From contig CAMDED010000073.1 of the NCBI GenBank assembly GCA_945893365.1, positions 1 to 36,245 on the forward strand: a DNA stretch of 36,245 nucleotides. The letters run 5' to 3'. Under the pieces are notes generated by a model. That model was not told where the DNA came from and did no database searches. It saw only the letters and a program-made list of their open reading frames with translations. Source of the stretch: Candidatus Sulfopaludibacter sp. SbA3 (GTDB lineage: Bacteria > Acidobacteriota > Terriglobia > Bryobacterales > Bryobacteraceae). Below, one piece after another: positions 15,871-23,643 of the stretch. Positions within the stretch are counted from its first letter, which is position 1. Each line of letters begins with the position of its first letter. A program made the translations under genes and the position numbers.

Positions 15871-17102
15871 AACAACCGAGCTGCCGCTTCTGCGACACGC
15901 CGCTGGCTCGTTCATTTGCGGACCTGGGAATGTCGCCTCTATCGAACTCCTATCTCGGACCGGAACAACTTCGCCAGATGGAGCCCTACTATCCTCTCCA
16001 CGCGCTGGTCTGCGAGTCGTGTCTGCTTGTCCAATTGGAAGCGTATGGGTCGCCTGAGCAGATTTTTAGCGACTATGCATATTTCTCATCCTATTCGGAC
16101 ACGTGGTTGAACCACTGCGAAGAGTACGCGGCGCTGGCGGCTCGAAGATTTTCGCTTTCACCGAAAGGCCAGGTTATCGAAATCGCCAGCAACGACGGAT
16201 ATCTCCTGCGCAGCTTCCGGCAGGCCGGCATTCCGGTTCTGGGGATCGAGCCGGCACGGAATGTGGCGGAAGTGGCGGAAAAAGCCGGGATACCCACGAG
16301 GGTCGATTTCTTTGGAACGGCTTTGGCGGAGCAGTTAGTATCAGAGGGTTTCTCAGCGGATCTGCTGGTTGGAAATAACGTTCTGGCCCACGTTCCCGGC
16401 CTTAACGACTTCGTTCGCGGCCTGAAGATTCTACTCAAGCCTCGCGGCGTGATCACAATGGAGTTTCCTCATCTGCTACGGTTGATTGAAGGAAAGCAGT
16501 TCGACACCATTTACCACGAGCATTTTTCGTACTTCTCGTTCCTGACGGTAGAGAAGATCTTCGCCGCCCACGGCTTGGCGTTGTTTGACGTTGAACGGTT
16601 GAGCACTCACGGCGGGTCGATCCGCATCTTTGCCCGCCATAAGGAGGATCGGTCGAAGCCGGTCATGAATGCGGTGGAGGAACTGCGAATCTGCGAGCGG
16701 CTCGCCGGTCTCGATAACATAGAGACTTACTCTACGTTTGGCGAGAGGGTCAAGCAGGCCAAGCGGGAGTTATTGCTGTTCCTGATTGAGTTGAAGCGGA
16801 CTGGTTCCACGATTGCCGGATATGGAGCTCCGGCGAAGGGAAATACCCTTTTGAACTACTGCGGGATCGGGCGCGATTTCCTGGAGTACACCGTGGATCG
16901 TAATCCTCACAAGCAGGATCGCTACTTGCCCGGGACGCACATCCCCATCTTTGCCGCCAACAGGATTCAAGAGACCAAGCCGGACTATGTCCTCATTCTT
17001 CCATGGAACCTGGCTGAGGAGATTATTGGCCAGTTGTCGTTTATCAGGGAATGGGGCGGGCGCTTCATCCTTCCGATTCCAACGGCGGAGGTCCGTACTT
17101 GA
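15867..17102 (+). CDS. Sugar C-methyltransferase (TylC/NovU-type, zinc-binding N-terminus)
   Basis: This 411-aa SAM-dependent enzyme has the three-part structure of nucleotide-ketosugar C-methyltransferases. The N-terminal zinc knuckle has C6-x2-C9 and C49-x2-C52. The Rossmann SAM domain starts VIEIASNDGYLL and contains VLAHVPGLNDF. The C-terminal domain carries YGAPAKGNTLLNYCGI and VDRNPHKQ. Characterised relatives methylate C-3 or C-5 of dTDP-4-keto-6-deoxysugars. Here the probable substrate is CDP-4-keto-6-deoxyglucose from RfbG, giving a 3-C-methyl-branched sugar; the position methylated is inferred. The ATGA start (15867) overlaps the rfbG stop. The longer frame from 15750 lies inside rfbG and is rejected. 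Confidence 0.9.
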   Translation: MKQPSCRFCDTPLARSFADLGMSPLSNSYLGPEQLRQMEPYYPLHALVCESCLLVQLEAYGSPEQIFSDYAYFSSYSDTWLNHCEEYAALAARRFSLSPKGQVIEIASNDGYLLRSFRQAGIPVLGIEPARNVAEVAEKAGIPTRVDFFGTALAEQLVSEGFSADLLVGNNVLAHVPGLNDFVRGLKILLKPRGVITMEFPHLLRLIEGKQFDTIYHEHFSYFSFLTVEKIFAAHGLALFDVERLSTHGGSIRIFARHKEDRSKPVMNAVEELRICERLAGLDNIETYSTFGERVKQAKRELLLFLIELKRTGSTIAGYGAPAKGNTLLNYCGIGRDFLEYTVDRNPHKQDRYLPGTHIPIFAANRIQETKPDYVLILPWNLAEEIIGQLSFIREWGGRFILPIPTAEVRT

Positions 17103-17644
17103 AGTTCCTCGAGACTCCCCTTTCAGGCGCTTTTGTGGTTGAGACCGCGCCTAACGAAGATGAACGCGGCTCCTTCACCCGTACGTTTTGCCATAGGGAA
17201 TTTGAAGAGCACGGCTTACGTTTCGACGTCCGCCAGACGAGCATCTCCTATAATCGGAAACAGAACACATTACGGGGATTGCACTATCAGAAGGCTCCTT
17301 ACGTGGAATCCAAGCTCGTAACGTGCATTCGGGGAGCAATCTACGATGTCATTGTCGATCTGAGATGGACGTCCGGGACGTTCGGTCAATGGTACGCCGC
17401 CGCGCTATCCGCGGACAAGGGGTCGATGATGTTCGTGCCTGCCGGGTTTGCGCACGGCTTTCAAACTCTGACCGATGACGCGGAGGTTCTGTACCAGATT
17501 TCGGAATTCCATCATCCGGAAGCCGCGGCAGGGTTGCGCTGGGATGACCCGCGGCTGGCTATTCCCTGGCGTTCCAGCAATCACATTATGTCCGAGCGCG
17601 ATCGTGTGTGGCCCTTCTTCGATGAAGTGTTTTCCTCCTCATGA
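17099..17644 (+). CDS. dTDP-4-dehydrorhamnose 3,5-epimerase-like (RmlC family) sugar epimerase
   Basis: This 181-aa cupin enzyme would epimerise C-3 and/or C-5 of a 4-keto-6-deoxysugar nucleotide. H62 (LRGLHYQ), K72, the DVIVDLR strand, PAGFAHGF (H119) and Tyr132 (LYQISEF) are present, matching the RmlC active site. The start is taken as TTG at 17099, overlapping the methyltransferase stop codon (TTGA). It gives the classical beginning KFLETPLSGAFVVE and the normal family length. A longer ATG start at 17051 would lie inside the methyltransferase gene and add 16 atypical residues. Context suggests it acts on the C-methylated CDP-sugar. Confidence 0.9.
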   Translation: MKFLETPLSGAFVVETAPNEDERGSFTRTFCHREFEEHGLRFDVRQTSISYNRKQNTLRGLHYQKAPYVESKLVTCIRGAIYDVIVDLRWTSGTFGQWYAAALSADKGSMMFVPAGFAHGFQTLTDDAEVLYQISEFHHPEAAAGLRWDDPRLAIPWRSSNHIMSERDRVWPFFDEVFSSS

Positions 17645-18507
17645 AAGTTATGGAACCCGATGTCACGATTCTGATTCCGGTGCGCAACGGCGAAGATTTC
17701 ATCGCTGAGGCGATCAACTCAGTTGTCCAGCAGACGTTCGGGCGGTGGGAGTTGGTCGTGCGCGATAATTGTTCGAAGGACGGCACGCGCGCCCTCGTAG
17801 AACCGTATTTGTCAGACCCCCGGTTCCGGTTGATTGCAGGCGATACCGACTATAGCATGTTTGGAAACTTCAATCAGTGCCTGGCGTTGGTGCGCACGAA
17901 GTACTACATGGTTTTGTGCCACGACGACTATCTGTACGCACCAAACGCGCTTCAGGCCGCTTATGACGTGATGGAGGCGGACCCTTCCTTGCCCACGGTG
18001 TATTGCGATCTTATGTACGTCGACCGGCGCCGCGATCCGATTTTAAGACGTACGTTCGGCAGATCGGGGCTGATCGACAGCGGAACGTTGGCGCGAAGCT
18101 CAATAATCCGGATGAGAAACATGTTCGGCATTCCACTGCTGGCCCGCACCTCCGCGCTGAACGGCCGCCGCTACGACGAAACTTTACCTTATGTTGCGGA
18201 TATTGAACTTTCCCTTGCTACCGCCAGCGGCGCCAGCATATACCACATTCCGGAATCGCTCATTGCCAATCGTTACCACGATAAGAACAGGACGGGCCAC
18301 CTAGTCCACGGTGTTTTTGAGCAAATGACTTCACTTGCGAGACGCCACGGCATCCCTCTTAGCCCGGCGGAGCGCGTGAGAATGCGGGTTGCCGCCTATT
18401 GGATGGCCTTAGCCAAGAGGGTCTTCTTGATTTACGCGCGAACGCTCAAGTTGGCGTTCAGGTTCAGATCCCGGCCGAGAGCTGAGAATGTCAAGACAGC
18501 ATCGTAA
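17641..18507 (+). CDS. GT2-family glycosyltransferase (GT-A fold)
   Basis: This 288-aa protein has the GT2 start VTILIPVRNGEDFIAEAINS. A nucleotide-binding block follows (ELVVRDNCSKDGT), and a DXD-like metal motif is in LCHDDYLYAP. No membrane anchor is evident. ATGA at 17641 overlaps the epimerase stop, and the 3' end overlaps the next gene by 20 nt. It probably adds one sugar, possibly the CDP-activated one, to a lipid-linked glycan. Donor and acceptor cannot be predicted from the sequence. Confidence 0.85.
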   Translation: MKVMEPDVTILIPVRNGEDFIAEAINSVVQQTFGRWELVVRDNCSKDGTRALVEPYLSDPRFRLIAGDTDYSMFGNFNQCLALVRTKYYMVLCHDDYLYAPNALQAAYDVMEADPSLPTVYCDLMYVDRRRDPILRRTFGRSGLIDSGTLARSSIIRMRNMFGIPLLARTSALNGRRYDETLPYVADIELSLATASGASIYHIPESLIANRYHDKNRTGHLVHGVFEQMTSLARRHGIPLSPAERVRMRVAAYWMALAKRVFLIYARTLKLAFRFRSRPRAENVKTAS

Positions 18508-19384
18508 GATTCTCCTCTTCGGCGGATCCGGAGACCTTGGAGAGGGCATACGCCTTTGTGCCCGCGCCACTACTCCTGCGACGGAGGTTCGCGTCTTTCC
18601 GTGGACACGGGTCATCCGCGAGAATCTGCAGTCAGACCCGGTGGGGCTTGCGGCTCATATCGAAGACGTGACTACTCCGTGGGCCGAGTTTGATATTGTT
18701 TTTGCTAACGGAATCACCGACCCCAAGGCCCCGTGGCCTGATTTGAAGCTGTCCAACATCTTATTCCCCGCCAGCGTGATCCAGGCGACGCAGGATCGTG
18801 CTGGAATTCGATACCTTACGCTTGGCACCGTTTTCGAGCGATTCCCCGATTTCGCCGCTGGTAATCCCTACGTTGCCTCCAAGCTAAGATTGTGCGAGGA
18901 GGTTGAGGCGCTCTCTTCCCTTGGTAACTCCGGACGAATAGCTCATGTTCGGCTCCATACGGTTTATGGCGGAAAACCGAAGGCCCATATGTTCCTCGGC
19001 CAGATCATTCAAGCACTGGAAGTCGGTAAGGAGTTCCGCATGAGCTCCGGGGAACAATTGCGGGAATACCATCATGTTCACGATGTCGCCGGCGCCCTGC
19101 TCGCGCTGCTCGCCCGCGATTGGCAGGCCGGCCCGGGACCAATGGAACTAAGCTCAGGCGCGCCGGTGCGGCTAGCCGATTTGGCCGCGGCTGTTTTCAG
19201 CGGATGCGGGCGCCTTGATCTCCTCAAAGTGGGAGCGATTCCCTCGGTTCCATCGGACAATCGGCGACACGTTTTCCCGCGTTCGGACCCTTCGCTCCTG
19301 CCCTACTACCGGGACCCCATTGTTGGCGTTGTGACTTATCTTGGCAGTCTGTCGGCTCATCCGCTGGTGAAGGAGGCAGGCTAA
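18488..19384 (+). CDS. NAD(P)-dependent sugar nucleotide epimerase/reductase (extended SDR)
   Basis: This 298-aa Rossmann protein has the cofactor loop FGGSGDLGEG at its N-terminus. It has TLGTVFERF where SDRs carry the catalytic Ser/Thr, the Tyr-x3-Lys pair in NPYVASKL, and YHHVHDVAGALL in the C-terminal substrate domain. It starts 20 nt inside the preceding GT2 gene. As the first reductase-like enzyme after the RmlC-type epimerase, it is the best candidate for the 4-ketoreductase that finishes the CDP-deoxysugar. That role is inferred from gene order; epimerase activity is an alternative. Confidence 0.8.
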   Translation: MSRQHRKILLFGGSGDLGEGIRLCARATTPATEVRVFPWTRVIRENLQSDPVGLAAHIEDVTTPWAEFDIVFANGITDPKAPWPDLKLSNILFPASVIQATQDRAGIRYLTLGTVFERFPDFAAGNPYVASKLRLCEEVEALSSLGNSGRIAHVRLHTVYGGKPKAHMFLGQIIQALEVGKEFRMSSGEQLREYHHVHDVAGALLALLARDWQAGPGPMELSSGAPVRLADLAAAVFSGCGRLDLLKVGAIPSVPSDNRRHVFPRSDPSLLPYYRDPIVGVVTYLGSLSAHPLVKEAG

Positions 19385-19386
19385 GC

Positions 19387-20343
19387 ATGGAGCGCAGAAT
19401 GATCTCCATCTGCATTCCGGTTTACAACGAGGCCGAGAGCCTGCCGGTTGCTATCTCCTCCGTCGAAGCGCTTTTTGCGGACAAGCTTGCGGGATACGAA
19501 CTGGAGATTGTGATCACCGATAACGCATCGACGGACGGCACCTGGGCCATTGCGAGCGCTTTCGCCGCCACCCGCCCGTATGTTAAGGCGTTTCGCTTCT
19601 CGCGAAACTTCGGCTATCAAAACTCGGTCTTCGCGGGTTTGAGCATGGCCACGGGGGATGCCGTAGTGGAATTGGACGCGGACCTCGAAGACCCGCCGCG
19701 GGTGATTACTGAGTTCGTTGAACGCTGGGAGCAGGGTTTCGATGTCGTCTATGGCGTGCGGAGGAAGCGGCATGCCTCGTTCCTGATGCGCATTCTCTTT
19801 AGACTCTTCTACAAGTTTCTCCGCCTCGCGTCGTCTCTCGATATCCCGGAAAACTCAGGAGATTTCCGGCTCCTCGATCGCAGAGTCGTCAATATCCTGA
19901 AGAATTTACCGGAGCGAAACCTGTACCTTCGCGGGTTAGTCACTTATTTAGGATTTCGCCAGACCCCGGTCTATTATGACCGGGATCCCCGCGTGGCCGG
20001 CCGAAGCAAGTTCAGCTTGATTCACTACATGATTCTGGCGATCGACGGCGTCACGGCGGTCTCGAAGACGCCCCTGCGAGTGATTGCCGTGATCGGTTTC
20101 GTCATCTTTTGCCTTTCCATTCTTCTCGGCATCTATTACGTGCGCGGCGCGCTGTTTTACAAGGTCCCGATTCAGGGATTCACGACTCTCGTGGTACTGA
20201 TGCTGATGCTCCACGGGCTCAACTTCATTTTCGTGGGGGTGATCGGTGAGTATCTCAGCCGGATCTTCGATGATTCGAAGGGGCGGCCTCGCGTGGTTAT
20301 TGCGGAATCCATCAATGCGGACAACAGCCGACGTTCGCTTTAG
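19387..20343 (+). CDS. GT2 polyprenyl-phosphate glycosyltransferase (GtrB/DPM1/ArnC-like)
   Basis: This 318-aa membrane-bound GT2 begins ISICIPVYNEAESLPVAI. It carries the DAD motif in ELDADLEDPP, the GVRRKR basic loop and NSGDFRLLDRRVV, all typical of polyprenyl-phosphate sugar synthases. Two transmembrane helices follow, at about 237-260 and 272-298. Such enzymes load a sugar on undecaprenyl phosphate for use on the periplasmic side. This would fit the GT-C-like giant protein at 10674-14000 as a downstream partner. AGGAGG precedes the ATG. The sugar is unknown. Confidence 0.87.
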   Translation: MERRMISICIPVYNEAESLPVAISSVEALFADKLAGYELEIVITDNASTDGTWAIASAFAATRPYVKAFRFSRNFGYQNSVFAGLSMATGDAVVELDADLEDPPRVITEFVERWEQGFDVVYGVRRKRHASFLMRILFRLFYKFLRLASSLDIPENSGDFRLLDRRVVNILKNLPERNLYLRGLVTYLGFRQTPVYYDRDPRVAGRSKFSLIHYMILAIDGVTAVSKTPLRVIAVIGFVIFCLSILLGIYYVRGALFYKVPIQGFTTLVVLMLMLHGLNFIFVGVIGEYLSRIFDDSKGRPRVVIAESINADNSRRSL

Positions 20344-20418
20344 CTTCCAGGCGAGGCTGGCGGCGAGCTTCGGTTGCCTGCCGGGTTCCCTGCCGTGTAG
20401 AAACTCGACTGAGGAATC

Positions 20419-21378
20419 ATGCGTTGCTTTGTGACAGGTGGTGGCGGCTTCATTGGCTCGCGCGCCGTAAGGCAGATGGTAACCGAGGGATGGGAGATCG
20501 CCGTTCTCGTCCGGCCCGGCGAATCGTTGTGGCGCATCGAGGATATTCAGAGCCGTCTCGAATTCTTGGAAGCGGAGCTATCGTGGGGCGATGCCCTCGG
20601 CGAGTTCCTGCGGTCGTGGCATCCGGAGTCCTGTCTGCACTGCGCTTGGCATGCAGAACCCGGAAAGTATTTGGAATCGGAGAAAAATATCGATTGTCTG
20701 AAAGACAGTATCGGGCTGTTGGAGAATCTGATCGCGGCCGGGTGCAAGAACGTAGTAATGGTGGGAAGTTGTGCCGAGTACGACACCGCTGCCGCGTTTC
20801 TGAAAGAGGACGGCCCGCTCCGTCCCTCCACGCTTTACGGAGCGGCCAAGCTGGCGACGAGCCTGGTTGCGGAAAAACTCGCGGCGCAGGGGGGCGTGAG
20901 GTTCGCCTGGGCGCGCATGTTTTACCTGTTCGGACAGGACGAAGACCGGCGGCGCATGGTACCGGCGGCAATTTTGGCATTGCTCGACGGCCGGGAGTTC
21001 CCAGCCACCACTGGCGATCAGGTACGGGACTATTTGCACGTGGACGACGCGGCCTCGGGTCTGTTGACTTTGTTGCGCCAGGCCGCTTCCGGAGTTTACA
21101 ATGTCTGCTCTACAGAGCCGGTGACGGTTCGTCGCATCCTGCAGACGATTGAGGAGGAAATCGGAAGGCCCGGCTTGATTCGATTCGGCTCGATGCCATA
21201 CCGGCATTGGGAGCCGCCGTTCATTTGCGGCGATTCATCGCGGTTGCGGGAGTTGGGGTGGCGTCCGCGGTACGAGTTGCCTGAGGCCGTGCGGCTGACG
21301 ATTGAGCATTGGCGGACGCGAAGTAACCCGGAGGAGACTAAGTTGAGTAAGTTGAGGAAGAATGATCATCACGCTTGA
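20419..21378 (+). CDS. NAD-dependent epimerase/dehydratase (extended SDR)
   Basis: This 319-aa protein has a glycine-rich FVTGGGGFIGSRAV loop, a GSCAEYD segment, and a Tyr-x3-Lys pair in TLYGAAKLATS. DYLHVDDAASGLL and GVYNVCSTEPVTV lie in the C-terminal domain, and it ends with WRPRYELPEAV. It is a sugar nucleotide 4-ketoreductase or 4-epimerase by family. TGAGGA precedes the ATG after a 75-nt gap, one of the few larger gaps in the cluster. Its 3' end overlaps the CmcI-like gene by 17 nt. Together with the 18488 gene the cluster has two candidate ketoreductases, so two sugars may be made. Confidence 0.83.
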   Translation: MRCFVTGGGGFIGSRAVRQMVTEGWEIAVLVRPGESLWRIEDIQSRLEFLEAELSWGDALGEFLRSWHPESCLHCAWHAEPGKYLESEKNIDCLKDSIGLLENLIAAGCKNVVMVGSCAEYDTAAAFLKEDGPLRPSTLYGAAKLATSLVAEKLAAQGGVRFAWARMFYLFGQDEDRRRMVPAAILALLDGREFPATTGDQVRDYLHVDDAASGLLTLLRQAASGVYNVCSTEPVTVRRILQTIEEEIGRPGLIRFGSMPYRHWEPPFICGDSSRLRELGWRPRYELPEAVRLTIEHWRTRSNPEETKLSKLRKNDHHA

Positions 21379-22126
21379 CACAACCGCGCAGACCCTCGTG
21401 GTCGAGCGCGACGGCCAGAAGAGCCGATATCCCCTTTTTTCGAAGGAAGCCTTCGATCTGATCAGCCACGAGTGGCTTCGTGTGGGCTGGAGCCAGAAAT
21501 ATTCCTACACGTTCACCTGGCTGGGACGCCCCGTCATCCAACTCCCCGAGGATCTCGTTCGCATCCAGGAAGCGGTCTACCGCGTGAAGCCAGACGTAAT
21601 CGTCGAGACCGGCGTGGCGCACGGAGGCACGCTCATTTTCTACGCCGGCCTCTGCAGGGCGATGGGACGCGGACGCGTTATAGGCATCGACGTAGAAGTC
21701 TCGCCACGCAACCGTCTCGCGATCGAGAACCACGAGCTCTCTTCCTACATTACCTTGGTGATCGGCGACGCGATCGCTCCGGAGACAATCGCCAAGGTCC
21801 ACGGGCTTGTGCAAACCGAAGAGCGGGCGCTGGTGATCCTCGACTCTTGCCACACGAAGAGTCATGTTCTCGGTGAGCTGGATGCCTATCACGACCTGGT
21901 GAAGCCCGGTTCTTACATCGTGGCCACCGACGGCATCATGCAGTTCCTCGCCGACGTTCCTAGCGGCCATGCGGCGTGGGAATGGGACAATCCCTCCGCC
22001 GCGGCGGCGGACTTCGCGGCGGTGCATTCCGAGTTCGCGCTTGAACAGCCGGCAAGGCCCTTCAACGAGGGCGAAGTATCCAACAACGTCACGTACTGGC
22101 CGGGCGCATGGTTGCGGCGCTTGTGA
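21362..22126 (+). CDS. CmcI-like protein (cephalosporin hydroxylase family, SAM-methyltransferase fold)
   Basis: This 254-aa protein has a CmcI/rhamnosyl O-methyltransferase-type core. ISHEWLRVGWSQKYSYTFTW is followed by VIVETGVAHGGTLIFYAGLC, which is the SAM-binding loop, then GRVIGIDVEV, VLVILDSCHTKSHV-like acid motif (here ALVILDSCHTKSHVLGEL) and YIVATDGIM. Members in polysaccharide clusters are generally regarded as sugar O-methyltransferases despite the hydroxylase name. It begins inside the preceding SDR gene with GAGGA upstream. Methylation of a glycan residue is the most likely role, inferred from context. Confidence 0.83.
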   Translation: MIITLDTTAQTLVVERDGQKSRYPLFSKEAFDLISHEWLRVGWSQKYSYTFTWLGRPVIQLPEDLVRIQEAVYRVKPDVIVETGVAHGGTLIFYAGLCRAMGRGRVIGIDVEVSPRNRLAIENHELSSYITLVIGDAIAPETIAKVHGLVQTEERALVILDSCHTKSHVLGELDAYHDLVKPGSYIVATDGIMQFLADVPSGHAAWEWDNPSAAAADFAAVHSEFALEQPARPFNEGEVSNNVTYWPGAWLRRL

Positions 22127-22145
22127 ACCGCGACAAACTGAATCT

Positions 22146-23255
22146 ATGTTTCGAGTCCCCATGAATCGGTATCGCGAGATCTATCTAGTGACACAACTTC
22201 CCGTTTTTCAGAACCGGATGTTTCACACCGAGGAGGCCGCGAAGAACTGCGGCAAGGGCGATGTCGTGGTTGTCCAGGATCTTGAGACAGGCTTGATCTT
22301 TAATCTGGCCTTCAGGCCGGAGGTAATGAAGTACGACGACGACTATCAAAATGAGCAAGCGGTAAGTGCCGTTTTTCGGCATCACCTTCAGAGCGTATCC
22401 GCGGTAATCCTGAAGCATTTTTGGCAATCTTCGTTGATTGAGATCGGTTGCGGCAAAGGCTACTTTCTCGAACGCCTTCAAGCGATGGGATTTAAGATTA
22501 CCGGCCTGGACCCTAGCTATCAGGGTCAAAACCCATCTGTCATCAAAGAGTATTTCAGCCCGGAGATTGGGCTCCGGGCCGACGGAATCATCTTGCGGCA
22601 TGTGCTGGAGCATATACGAGACCCTGTCGAATTCCTGTCGCGAGTCCGTGACGTGAACGGCGGTGGCGGCAAGATCTACATCGAGGTCCCCTGCTTCGAC
22701 TGGATTTGCGATCATCGGACCTGGTTCGACATCTTCTATGAACATGTGAACTACTTCAGGCTATCCGATTTTTACCGGATGTTCAGTACGGTGTATGCGG
22801 CTGGGCGCACTTTCAACGGACAGTATCTCTGGGTCGTCGCGGATCTGGCCACGGTCAGGGTTCCGGAATGCAGCGAAGCGGATCGCATCGACTTTCCAGA
22901 AGGGTTTCGTGATTCGGTCGACCGATACGCGGCCGAACTGGGAACACAGAACAGAAGCGAACAGGAAAAAGGGGGAAATATCGCCATCTGGGGAGGGGCG
23001 TCGAAAGGCGTGCTCTTCGCGTTGTATATGGAGCGCGCCGGCGCCAAAGTCGATATGGTCATCGACATCAACCCCGCGAAACAAGGTAAGTTTCTAGCGG
23101 CGACCGGAATTCGGGTGTGGTCGCCCGAAGAGGCCATGAGTAGGCTTACTTCTGGCGCAAACGTATTCGTGATGAACAGCAACTACCTGAATGAAATTCG
23201 CGAACTCACAGCGCATCAATTCAACTACCGGTTGGTGGAACATGAAAACGAATAG
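22146..23255 (+). CDS. Methyltransferase-like protein with degenerate zinc-binding N-terminus
   Basis: This protein of about 369 aa has a SAM domain (SLIEIGCGKGYFLERL, then LDPSYQG and LRHVLEHIRDPVEFLSRV) and a C-terminal Rossmann-like domain (IAIWGGASKGVLFALY, VDINPAKQ-type motif). It therefore belongs to the same superfamily as the C-methyltransferase at 15867. The family's N-terminal Cys pairs are missing: the segment that should read C-x2-C-GLVFN is DLETGLIFN. ATG 22146 is chosen over the frame's first ATG at 21969, which lies inside the CmcI-like gene; ATG 22161 is an equally possible start. It is the last complete gene of the cluster. Confidence 0.78.
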   Translation: MFRVPMNRYREIYLVTQLPVFQNRMFHTEEAAKNCGKGDVVVVQDLETGLIFNLAFRPEVMKYDDDYQNEQAVSAVFRHHLQSVSAVILKHFWQSSLIEIGCGKGYFLERLQAMGFKITGLDPSYQGQNPSVIKEYFSPEIGLRADGIILRHVLEHIRDPVEFLSRVRDVNGGGGKIYIEVPCFDWICDHRTWFDIFYEHVNYFRLSDFYRMFSTVYAAGRTFNGQYLWVVADLATVRVPECSEADRIDFPEGFRDSVDRYAAELGTQNRSEQEKGGNIAIWGGASKGVLFALYMERAGAKVDMVIDINPAKQGKFLAATGIRVWSPEEAMSRLTSGANVFVMNSNYLNEIRELTAHQFNYRLVEHENE

Positions 23256-23272
23256 AGGACAAGTGAACGATA

Positions 23273-23418
23273 GGATGGGGATGCGGAACGATCTGATTTT
23301 CGCGTACGATTAACCGCTTTGGGTTTGCTCGCAATCTTCCACGTGGGACCGCTCGACGCAGCGTCGATTATCTATACTCTGACCGGAAGCTTAGAGTGGG
23401 CAAATGTAGGCGCCTCAG
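23273..23418 (+). pseudogene. Possible fragment of an exported-protein N-terminus
   Basis: A short frame (MGMRNDLIFAYD) stops at TAA. A shifted frame then continues as RLTALGLLAIFHVGPLDAAS followed by IIYTLTGSLEWANV. This resembles the signal peptide plus first strand of secreted PEP-CTERM-like proteins. It is cut off where the IS630 piece begins. The match is to a style of sequence rather than to a firm family, so confidence is low. Confidence 0.3.
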
Positions 23419-23643
23419 ATTTGCCACGAAGCGTGGCTGAACCAAGTGGAATGCTGGTTCAGCATCCTCAGCAAGCAGGCCCTCACCGGAGTGAGTTTCA
23501 CCTCTCCGAGGCAACTGCGAGAAGCGCTCGACAAGTTCGTGGCGGCATACAACAAGACCGCAACGCCGCTTGAATGGACAAAGGCCGTGGTTCATCCGAC
23601 GGGCGTAAACCCAAATACTTTGAGTTATGCAAGTAGGTACTAG
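23419..23643 (+). pseudogene. IS630-family transposase remnant, C-terminal end
   Basis: The frame reads HEAWLNQVECWFSILSKQAL, then TGVSFTSPRQLREALDKF, then AAYNKTATPLEWTKAVVHP. These are the conserved last ~70 residues of IS630-family transposases, including the final catalytic Glu in WLNQVE. No upstream part is present, so it cannot be active. Its stop codon overlaps that of the permease gene on the opposite strand. It is the complementary half of the remnant at 9640-10089 in the same orientation. Confidence 0.85.

Noticed and set aside
14761-17102. 3,6-dideoxyhexose (abequose/tyvelose-type) pathway
   Set aside because: RfbF and RfbG are present but no RfbH-like 3-dehydrase follows, so a 3,6-dideoxy product is not supported by this cluster.
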